The position numbers and the translations under genes were made by a program. A DNA stretch of 64,000 nt from Streptomyces filamentosus (GTDB lineage Bacteria; Actinomycetota; Actinomycetes; Streptomycetales; Streptomycetaceae). Location: positions 2,765,001 to 2,829,000 of the forward strand of contig NZ_BNBE01000001.1 in the NCBI RefSeq assembly GCF_014654895.1, written 5' to 3'. The stretch's first letter is position 1; every line of letters begins with the position of its first letter. This document shows positions 28,915 to 35,669 of this stretch, one piece after another. The notes under the pieces were generated by a model. The model made no database searches. It worked only from the letters and a program-made list of their open reading frames with translations, and was not told the DNA's origin.

Positions 28915-29523
28915 CTAGTACTGGCTCTCCGCCCAGAAGCCGGTGGCCCGGGACAGGGCCGCGCGGACCGCGCCGCCCCGGGTGAGGGCGGCGCGGTCCA
29001 CGCCCGCGAAGACCAGGGCCAGCGCGAGGTCCGCCGGGAGGGCCCGGCCCGTCACCGTGATCTCCAGCCGCCGTCCGCCGAGGCGGCCCGTGCCGCGCAC
29101 CGCCACCCGCACGCCCGGGTCCTCGGCGTCGGCCTCCCGGACGAGCGTCCAGGAGCGCCGGTTCCCGGCCCACAGGCGGTAGGCGTCGCCGCCGTGCCGC
29201 AGCCGGAGACCGCGCTGCCGGGCGGTGAGGCCGAGGCGGTTGCGCTCCACGGCCACGAGGGCGTCGCCGAGGCGGAGCGTCGCCCGGTTCAGCGTCGGCA
29301 GCCGGACCACGTCCGTGTGGACGCCCCGGGTCTCGTACGAGGTCTCCGGCAGCAGTCCGCCCCGCAGCTCGGAGACGAGCGTCTCCGGAACGGCCTGCCG
29401 CAGCGGCGCCTCCACCGTGACCTCGCCGAACTCCGCCGACGTGCCCCGCCAGCCGGTGCGGCGCCCGTACCCCTTCCCCTCCCGCCACGGGCGCAGGGTG
29501 AAGGGCGTGACGGTGGTGTGCAT
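28915..29523 (-). CDS. Conserved hypothetical protein
   Basis: 202 aa, not recognised. Soluble, basic and beta-rich, with no signal peptide or TM segment. Repeating short strands such as ATLRLGDALVAVERNRLGLT and GGDAYRLWAGNRRSWTLVRE suggest a barrel-like fold, distantly reminiscent of the LOR protein at 30910 (inference). Ends in FWAESQY. The ATG is the only good start; coding character is normal for the genome. The next gene diverges 144 bp upstream. Confidence 0.65.
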   Translation of the reverse strand: MHTTVTPFTLRPWREGKGYGRRTGWRGTSAEFGEVTVEAPLRQAVPETLVSELRGGLLPETSYETRGVHTDVVRLPTLNRATLRLGDALVAVERNRLGLTARQRGLRLRHGGDAYRLWAGNRRSWTLVREADAEDPGVRVAVRGTGRLGGRRLEITVTGRALPADLALALVFAGVDRAALTRGGAVRAALSRATGFWAESQY

Positions 29524-29667
29524 GGCGCTCCCCTCGCGAACGGTGCGGACCCTCCTCCCCCGACCCTCGCACGGGCGGCGGCGGGCTCCCCGGCCGGGTC
29601 CCGAACCAATCCACTGCCCCGCGATTGGCCCTGGGAGGAGGGGGAACACCCTCCCGACACTGGGCCC

Positions 29668-30885
29668 ATGAGCAGCGACCGCGATCACTCCGCCACCCCC
29701 GACGCCCTCCGTCCCGAGACGCTCGCCGTCCACCCGCCCCGCGTCGAGGTCACCGGCAGCGTGCCGCTCGGCGTCCCGCTCCACCAGGGCCACGTCTTCG
29801 CCTTCGAGTCCGCCGACGCCCTCGCCGAGTCCATGCACTCCGGCGACTCCTTCCTCTACAGCCGCATGGGCAACCCCACCGTCCGCACCCTGGAGGACGC
29901 CGTCGCCCGCCTGGAGGGGGCCGCCGGCGCGATCTCCTCCGCCTCCGGGATGGGCGCCATCAACACGGTCCTGCTCGGGCTGCTCTCCGGCGGCGGCCAC
30001 GTCATCGCCCAGCGCTGCCTGTACGGCGGCACGTACGCGATGCTCACCGACCTCGCGGACCGCTGGGGCGTCGAGGTCACCCACGTCTCCGGCACGGACC
30101 CGGAGGAGGTCGCCGCCGCCCTGCGGCCCACCACCCGGCTCCTCTACCTGGAGACCATCGCCAACCCCACCACCCGCGTCTCCGACATCCCGGCCCTCGC
30201 CGCCGTCGCCCGCGCGGCCGGCGTCCCCGTCGCCGTCGACAACACCTTCGCCTCCCCGCTGCTCTGCCGCCCGCTCTCTCTCGGCGCCGACCTCTCCCTC
30301 CACTCGGCCACCAAGTACCTCGGCGGCCACGCGGACGTGCTCGGCGGCGTCGTCGCCGTCCGCGACCCGGAACTCCTCGCCCGACTGCGCCACTTCTCCG
30401 TCGAGATGGGCGCCTCCACCGACCCGTTCGCCGCCTGGCTCACCCTGCGCGGCATGCAGACCCTGTCGCTGCGGATGGAGCGCCACTGCGCCTCCGCGGC
30501 CGTGCTCGCGGCCCGCCTCGAAGAGCACCCGGCGGTCGCCGCCGTCCGCTACCCCGGCCTGGCGGGCCACCCGGACCGGGAGATCGCCGAGCGGCTGCTG
30601 CCGGACGGCGCGGGCGGGGTGGTCTCGCTCGACCTCGCGGGCGGCCGGGACGCCGGCCGGGCCTTCGTCGAAGCGGTCCGGCTGGCCTCCCTCTCGGTCT
30701 CCCTCGGCGACGTGAAGACCCTGGTCATGCACCCGGCGTCCACCTCGCACCGGCAGCTCGACGCCACCGCCCTGGACGCGGCCGGCATCGGCCCCGGCAC
30801 GGTCCGCCTCTCGGTCGGCATCGAGCACGTCGAGGACCTGTGGGCGGACCTGGACCAGGCCCTGGGCAAGGCGGCGGCGCTCTAG
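29668..30885 (+). CDS. PLP-dependent transsulfuration enzyme (cystathionine gamma-lyase/synthase family)
   Basis: 405 aa. Fold-type I Cys/Met metabolism enzyme: YSRMGNPTVRTLEDAVARLE, SSASGMGAINTVLL, VDNTFASPLLCRPLSLGADL and the PLP-lysine in SLHSATKYLGGHADVLGG, followed by VSLGDVKTLVMHPASTSH. The pattern fits cystathionine gamma-lyase or methionine gamma-lyase; motifs alone do not settle the reaction. GACACT lies 7 nt before the ATG, so leaderless expression is likely. Just upstream, a GGGAGG...CCTCCC repeat may be an operator. Confidence 0.88.
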   Translation: MSSDRDHSATPDALRPETLAVHPPRVEVTGSVPLGVPLHQGHVFAFESADALAESMHSGDSFLYSRMGNPTVRTLEDAVARLEGAAGAISSASGMGAINTVLLGLLSGGGHVIAQRCLYGGTYAMLTDLADRWGVEVTHVSGTDPEEVAAALRPTTRLLYLETIANPTTRVSDIPALAAVARAAGVPVAVDNTFASPLLCRPLSLGADLSLHSATKYLGGHADVLGGVVAVRDPELLARLRHFSVEMGASTDPFAAWLTLRGMQTLSLRMERHCASAAVLAARLEEHPAVAAVRYPGLAGHPDREIAERLLPDGAGGVVSLDLAGGRDAGRAFVEAVRLASLSVSLGDVKTLVMHPASTSHRQLDATALDAAGIGPGTVRLSVGIEHVEDLWADLDQALGKAAAL

Positions 30886-30909
30886 CCCCCGTCCCGCAGC
30901 CCGGCCCCG

Positions 30910-31395
30910 CTAGTCCTCCCGCTCGGCCATCCGGATCACGCACACGGCCACCGCGATGAGCAGGGCCGCGTCGGCGTCCTCGCGGACCACGTCCACGGCG
31001 TACGTGTCCCGGACGCGCAGCCACCGACGGGAGATGTGGGCGAGGAGTTCGCCGTCGTACTCGACGGCGAACTCCCGGTCCAGCATCCGGCCGCTGACGT
31101 CCAGTTCGGTGCCGTCGACCAGCGTGACCCGGTAGTGGTTGCGCAGCAGCGAGAGCCGCTTGCGGCGCACGGTCGCGAGCGGGCGGTCGTCCCGCTCGAT
31201 CGTCATCGCGTCCCGCAGGCTGAAGAACTTCTCCCGCAGGGTGACGAGCACCCGCCCGTCGGGCGCCTTCAACTCCAGGGTGTCGCGCAGTCGCAGGGCC
31301 TTGCCGTCGACGAGGAAGGCGTGCCGGCCGGCCTCGTCCTCGATCCAGTAGTCGTCGCCGATCGCGAAGATCTTGTCCCGTACGAGATATTTCAT
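30910..31395 (-). CDS. LURP-one-related (LOR)/scramblase-like protein
   Basis: 161 aa. The tubby-like LOR fold is suggested by KYLVRDKIFAIGDDYWIEDE, ALRLRDTLELKAPDGRVLVT, REKFFSLRDAMTIERD and a C-terminal amphipathic helix (ADAALLIAVAVCVIRMA). Function in bacteria is unknown. The ATG has GAGGGAGAC upstream. A perfect 16-bp parS lies at 31416-31431, 20 bp before the start, within the 5' UTR or promoter, so ParB occupancy might affect expression. Converges with the transsulfuration gene, 24 bp apart. Confidence 0.78.
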   Translation of the reverse strand: MKYLVRDKIFAIGDDYWIEDEAGRHAFLVDGKALRLRDTLELKAPDGRVLVTLREKFFSLRDAMTIERDDRPLATVRRKRLSLLRNHYRVTLVDGTELDVSGRMLDREFAVEYDGELLAHISRRWLRVRDTYAVDVVREDADAALLIAVAVCVIRMAERED

Positions 31396-31415
31396 ACCGA
31401 ATGTCTCCCTCTCGC

Positions 31416-31431
31416 TGTTTCACGTGAAACA
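31416..31431. promoter_or_regulatory. parS site (perfect 16 bp)
   Basis: TGTTTCACGTGAAACA, matching the full 16-bp consensus including the outer T/A pair, between the LOR gene start and the DUF4239 gene stop. The best of the three perfect sites. Confidence 0.95.
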
Positions 31432-31453
31432 ACGGCTCGTGCGGGGCGGCGGC

Positions 31454-32203
31454 TCACGCGAAGTAGCGGGTGAAGGCCTCCGGGCTCGTGCCCAGCACCG
31501 CCCCGAAGGGCGCGTCGAGTTGATGGATCAGCAGCACCGTGAAGGCGATGAACCCGGCGAGGCCCATCACCATCACCACGTGGGTGGTGCTGCGGCTGAT
31601 CCCGAAGAGGAACATGAAGGCGAGCGTCAGGAAGCCGCCGATGATCAGGCCCGTCCACAGCACCGGCGACAGCTTCTCCTGCGCCGCAGCCTCCCTGCTG
31701 CGCCGGGCGTCGTCCACGTACCCGAGCTGGGCCAGCACCTCCTGCGCGGCGATCTGCTGCGAGACGGTGGCGGTGTCGCCGACCTCGCCGGCCTGCCGGA
31801 GCTGTTCGAGCAGCTTCCACCCGGAGGGGTCGAGCGGCTGCCGGGCGGCCATCATCGGCCACTCGACATCCACGACGTGGCCGGCGTACGTCCGGGCGGC
31901 GAGCCGCAGCGGCTCGCGCCGTTCCTCGGGGAGGGCGTCGGCGAGCAGGTACGTCTGGTGCAGGGCGCTCGCCTCGGCCTGGACGTGGTCGGAGGCGGAC
32001 GTCCGGGTGTCCCAGACGGAGACCAGGCAGAGGCCGAGGACGATGGCGTAGAGGACCGAGACCATCATGGCGATGTACTCGGCGACGTCCTCGCGCGGCT
32101 CCTCGTCCTCGCCGACGGGGAAGAGCCGTGTCTTGAGCAGGACGGCGAGGGCGCCGAGGAGCGCGACGCCGACGACGACGAAGAGGGTCTCGAACAGGTC
32201 CAT
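31454..32203 (-). CDS. DUF4239 membrane protein
   Basis: 249 aa. Four TM helices in the DUF4239 pattern: TM1 LFVVVGVALLGALAVLL, TM2 MMVSVLYAIVLGLCLVSVW, a cytoplasmic helical region (HVQAEASALHQTYLLADALP), then TM3 and TM4 (LIIGGFLTLAFMFLFGI, MVMGLAGFIAFTVLLIHQL). Function unknown. The ATG is 4 bp after the stop of the secreted-protein gene, so both are likely one transcript. Its 3' end is 23 bp from parS. Confidence 0.85.
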   Translation of the reverse strand: MDLFETLFVVVGVALLGALAVLLKTRLFPVGEDEEPREDVAEYIAMMVSVLYAIVLGLCLVSVWDTRTSASDHVQAEASALHQTYLLADALPEERREPLRLAARTYAGHVVDVEWPMMAARQPLDPSGWKLLEQLRQAGEVGDTATVSQQIAAQEVLAQLGYVDDARRSREAAAQEKLSPVLWTGLIIGGFLTLAFMFLFGISRSTTHVVMVMGLAGFIAFTVLLIHQLDAPFGAVLGTSPEAFTRYFA

Positions 32204-32207
32204 CGGG

Positions 32208-33704
32208 TCAGGTCCTCCGGTTCCCGAGCAGTGCGGCGGCGAGGGCCGCCGGCACGAGGACGAGCAGCAGCAGCACGACGACCTCCATCTCCTCGGCCTC
32301 CCGGCTCCGGCGCCGCAGCCGCCCGAGGAACCCCTCGCCGTCGGCGGCGGCGGCCCGGCGCGCGGCCTCGGCGGCCGTCTCCCCGACGGCCTCCCCGGTC
32401 GTCCCCCCGGTGTCCCGGGAGGGGGAGGTGCGGGCCGGCGGAGTGCGGGGCGGGACGGCGGCGTCCGGCGCCCGGCCCTCCCCGGGCGCGGCCTCCACGG
32501 CCCCTTCGCCGACCCCTTCGTCCCCCACGGCCCCGACGCCCGTCCCCGCGCCGGCCCCGGCGCCGGTCCCGGCCCCGTCTCCGGCCCCGTCCGCCCCCGC
32601 CCCCGCGCCCGGGGCCTCCGCCCCGGCCTCCGGCGCGGGATCGGGCCCGGGCGGCCCCACCGGCAGCACCCCCACGGCGGCGGGCGGCACGGCGGCCCCG
32701 GGTGCTCCGGGCCGCCCGGGAACGCCCCCGGGCGGCGTCCCGCCCCCGGGCGGCCGCACCCCTCCGGGCGGACGCGTCCCCTCAGGAGGCTCCGTCCCCC
32801 CGGAGGACTCCGCCCCACCCGGCGGCTCCGTCCCCCCGGCCCGGGGCGGCTCCGGCACCGTGAACGAGGCGCGGGCCCGCGCGGTGAGCAGCGGAGCGGG
32901 GAGCCGGCGCCCGCCGGGGGCGTACGTGCCGACCCGGTCCGTGCCGGTGGCGACGCCGGTGCTGCGGTGGACGCCGGGCGGGCGCCGCACGCTCGCGGTG
33001 CAGCGCGCCGAGGCGCCCGGCGCGAGCGCCGGCACGACCCCGCCGCGGGCCGTCCCCCCGCCCCCGCAGTCCACGCCCCGCCCCGTGAGGCCGAGAGCGG
33101 GGTCGGTGACCCGCACGCCGTGCAGGACGCGGTTGCCGCGGTTGCCCACGGTGTACGTGACGGCGGCGGCGCCCGGCCCCTTCCCGGGGGTCACCTTCTC
33201 CGCGAGCGTCAGGACGCCCGCGACGCCGGTGTACCCGGACCGGGCGGTGGCGGCGAGGGTCCGGCCGAGCGAGGGGACGTCGCCCTCGGCCCGCGCGGTG
33301 GCCCGGTGGTCGCCGGGGAGGGCGCGGAAGCGGGCCACGCACTCCATGACGCCGAGCCCGGCGAGCCACCGTCCGGAGCAGCGGACGGAGCCCGCGGGGA
33401 CGCCGGGGTCGCGCACCCGGACCGCGTACAGGTCGGCCTCGCCCCGGTTCTCCAGCCGGTACCGCTTCACGACCTCCGCCCCGGCCCGGACGGCGGGGGG
33501 CCGCTTCCCGCTGTGCCCGAGGGTGTTGACGGTGACGGTCATCCGCAGCGCCTTGTCCCCGACCCCGCCGGCCCGCGCCGTGCCGCTCCCGGCGAGGACC
33601 AGGCAGGGCAGGGCGAGCACCCCGACGAGGAGCCCGGCCCCGATCCGTACCCGTCGCCTCCCCCGAAAGCGGGAGTAGTCCGATGATCTGCCCGCATGCG
33701 TCAT
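32208..33704 (-). CDS. Secreted/anchored DUF11-like repeat protein with Pro/Gly-rich stalk
   Basis: 498 aa starting at the ATG at 33704; the open frame runs 18 codons further but reads Gly/Arg-rich. A basic N-region and hydrophobic segment (AGLLVGVLALPCLVLAGSG, then ARAG) form a signal peptide. Residues ~45-230 hold two immunoglobulin-like DUF11-type repeats (YRLENRGEADLYAVRVRDPG and YTVGNRGNRVLHGVRVTDPA). A long Pro/Gly/Glu-rich stalk follows, then a C-terminal TM (VVVLLLLVLVPAALAAALLG) and RRT. Probably a wall-spanning surface protein. No sortase motif is seen. Confidence 0.7.
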   Translation of the reverse strand: MTHAGRSSDYSRFRGRRRVRIGAGLLVGVLALPCLVLAGSGTARAGGVGDKALRMTVTVNTLGHSGKRPPAVRAGAEVVKRYRLENRGEADLYAVRVRDPGVPAGSVRCSGRWLAGLGVMECVARFRALPGDHRATARAEGDVPSLGRTLAATARSGYTGVAGVLTLAEKVTPGKGPGAAAVTYTVGNRGNRVLHGVRVTDPALGLTGRGVDCGGGGTARGGVVPALAPGASARCTASVRRPPGVHRSTGVATGTDRVGTYAPGGRRLPAPLLTARARASFTVPEPPRAGGTEPPGGAESSGGTEPPEGTRPPGGVRPPGGGTPPGGVPGRPGAPGAAVPPAAVGVLPVGPPGPDPAPEAGAEAPGAGAGADGAGDGAGTGAGAGAGTGVGAVGDEGVGEGAVEAAPGEGRAPDAAVPPRTPPARTSPSRDTGGTTGEAVGETAAEAARRAAAADGEGFLGRLRRRSREAEEMEVVVLLLLVLVPAALAAALLGNRRT

Positions 33705-33793
33705 GCCCCCATGCCACCGCCCGCCCCGCCCCCCGCCCGCCCCGGGACACGCCCGCACCCCCCACCCGGCCGCACCGATCCACCCGTACGCCC

Positions 33794-33937
33794 GTGACGG
33801 CCGCCGCCCGGAAGCGTGCCCGTGTCCGTGCCCCCGAGCTGATCGGCAAGGGTGGCTGGCTCAACGCGGGTGGCGACGACCTCCCCCTTGCCGACCCGCG
33901 CGGAAAGGTCTTAGTCCTCGATTTTTGGATTTACTGA
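33794..33937 (+). pseudogene. Severed 5' end of the thioredoxin/NHL gene
   Basis: 47 codons from a GTG, ending in a stop. Residues RKRARVRAPELIGKGGW and then VLVLDFW align in frame with the start of the intact gene at 35670, after which the frame enters element DNA and stops (IY*). The segment between is diverged (LNAGGDDLPLADPRG versus INTGGKDLKLADFRG). It contains a TTA codon (33911), rare in Streptomyces. It looks like the original host 5' end, with its promoter between 33705 and 33793, cut off by the recombinase element. Confidence 0.75.
33812..33852 (+). repeat. 41-bp direct repeat, left copy
   Basis: Identical at all 41 positions to 35715-35755. Encodes KRARVRAPELIGKG in both copies. 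It lies exactly 103 bp before the att-like core in each copy. Confidence 0.9.
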
Positions 33938-33970
33938 ACCAATGTGCGCACTTCTCGCTAACGTGGGGAT

Positions 33971-35536
33971 GTGCACCAACACACCACTGCTGACCTGTAC
34001 TTGCGCCTGTCCCTGGACCGGGAGGGGAAGACCGCGATCGACCGCCAGGAAGCTGACTGTCGCGCATGGGCGGAGTGCAACGGACTGACCGTTCGCAAGG
34101 TCCACATCGACCGTGGACGTTCCGGTTACAAGAACGTCAGCCGCAAGGGATTCGATGCGGCGATCACAGCAGCCACTGCTGGCGTCGTGGGCGTTCTGAT
34201 CGTCTGGAAGCTCGACCGCCTGTCCCGCAAGGGCATCGGCGAGGTCGGCAAGGCGCTGGACGACATAGGCCGGGTCGGCGGACGGCTGGTCTCCGTCATG
34301 GACGGGCTCGACACGAAGAACGACAGCGCTCGTGTCACCATCGCGATGCTGGCTGAACTGGCGCGCAACGAGTCCCGCAACCTTGGGATGCGCGTCGGCA
34401 ACGCCAAGCGGTACCTACGCCAGCGGGGCCAGTGGATCGGCGGACAGCCACCCTACGGGCTGCTTGTGGACCCCGAGGCGAAGAAGCTCGTCCACGACCC
34501 CGAGACCGCCGTCTACGCCCGTCTGATCGCCGACGAGGCGCTATCCGGGAAGGCCCTCGTCCACATCGCCCGGCTGCTGAACGAGCACGGGGTGGAGTCT
34601 GTTCGTGGCGGCGAGTGGAACTCGTCCAGCGTCCTGCAGCTCCTACGCTCACCGGCCTTCGCCGGCCTCATGCCGCAGACCGAGTACGAGGAGCAGCCGG
34701 ACGGGACACGCAAGTACATGAACCGGGTCTCTCCCTACCGGGACCCGGAGACGCTGGAGACCGTGAGTATCGGTGAGGGGATCATCACGGTCGGGGAGCG
34801 CGAACTCATCCTCCGCCAGCTCGAAGCGCGCACGTTCCCTCTGGCGGGGAAGCGGCACGGTCACAAGCAAGGGAAGTCACTGCTCACCGGGATAGCGCGT
34901 TGCGGGCTCTGCGGGGCCCGGATGAGCAAGGCCGGCACGTCGTACCAGTGCTCCAGCCACCGGATGGGGCGAGGATGCTCCGGCGTATCGGCTCGGGTGG
35001 AGAGCATCGACGACTACGTGACCCGGGCGTTCCTCTCACGCCTGCCATCCCTGGGGCCCCATGACCCGCTGCTCGCCGTGATCGCCGATCGCTGGGTGCA
35101 GCGGGAGGACCCGGAGGTCTTCGCGAAGCGGGACGCGATCGAGGCGGAGATCGCGGACGAAGGGGCCCGTCTGGCGGACCTGGAGGAGGCCAGGTACGTC
35201 CGTGGCGAGTTCACCGGCGCAGACGCCATCGACCGGTACAACCGTCTCGCCGGACGACTTCGTATCCGGATCGAGGGGCTGCGCGCCGACCTACTGCGGA
35301 TGCCGATCCCTTCCGTGGACATCTCTCCTCTCCTGGACGCGGGCCTGCTACGCGAAGCTTGGGAAGCCGATGATGCGGCCGGAAGGCGTGAACGCCTTGG
35401 CCTCGCAATCGATCGCGTGGAAGTCCGGCGAGGCAGGGTGGGCGTGAGGTTCGACGGCGACGAGCGCTGCCGGATCGTCTGGGCGACGAGAGACGGTGCT
35501 GGGGAGGAGACAGCGGGTGACGAAGTGACGGAATGA
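33971..35536 (+). CDS. Large serine recombinase (integrase)
   Basis: 521 aa. Resolvase catalytic domain with nucleophile S14 (DLYLRLSLDREG) and arginine-rich motifs (WKLDRLSRKG, ELARNESRNLGMRVGNAKR). Then a recombinase domain (~residues 160-260; GQPPYGLLVDPEAKKL, LNEHGVESVRGGEW), a zinc ribbon (CGLCGARMSK...CSSHRMGRGCSG) and a coiled-coil region (~390-450; IEAEIADEGARLADLEEARY). This is the architecture of phage-type integrases. TAACGT 6 nt before the GTG suggests leaderless expression. The gene appears intact and its base composition is lower in GC than neighbours, indicating transfer. Confidence 0.95.
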   Translation: MHQHTTADLYLRLSLDREGKTAIDRQEADCRAWAECNGLTVRKVHIDRGRSGYKNVSRKGFDAAITAATAGVVGVLIVWKLDRLSRKGIGEVGKALDDIGRVGGRLVSVMDGLDTKNDSARVTIAMLAELARNESRNLGMRVGNAKRYLRQRGQWIGGQPPYGLLVDPEAKKLVHDPETAVYARLIADEALSGKALVHIARLLNEHGVESVRGGEWNSSSVLQLLRSPAFAGLMPQTEYEEQPDGTRKYMNRVSPYRDPETLETVSIGEGIITVGERELILRQLEARTFPLAGKRHGHKQGKSLLTGIARCGLCGARMSKAGTSYQCSSHRMGRGCSGVSARVESIDDYVTRAFLSRLPSLGPHDPLLAVIADRWVQREDPEVFAKRDAIEAEIADEGARLADLEEARYVRGEFTGADAIDRYNRLAGRLRIRIEGLRADLLRMPIPSVDISPLLDAGLLREAWEADDAAGRRERLGLAIDRVEVRRGRVGVRFDGDERCRIVWATRDGAGEETAGDEVTE

Positions 35537-35669
35537 CGGTCGAAGTCCATTACCCCCTTAAGAGATGTAAGGAAGCTAGTCCGTGGTGGAGCGGATCCCG
35601 TAACTGCGCAGGGTAACGGCGTCGTACGGCCGTGATCCGGTGTTCATGGGCGAATGGCAAGCTTGAAAC
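35537..35669 (+). promoter_or_regulatory. Element-borne promoter region for the thioredoxin/NHL gene
   Basis: 133 bp between the integrase stop and the gene start, AT-richer than the chromosome (for example TTACCCCCTTAAGAGATGTAA). A 7-bp inverted repeat GTTCATG (35642-35648) / CATGAAC (35669-35675) spans the start codon. No convincing -10/-35 pair or strong ribosome site is visible, so the promoter is inferred from the absence of the original one. Confidence 0.5.

Noticed and set aside
33683..33793. Extending the stub gene upstream to 33683
   Set aside because: The extra residues are Pro/Arg/Thr-rich promoter-region translation and overlap the divergent gene's start.
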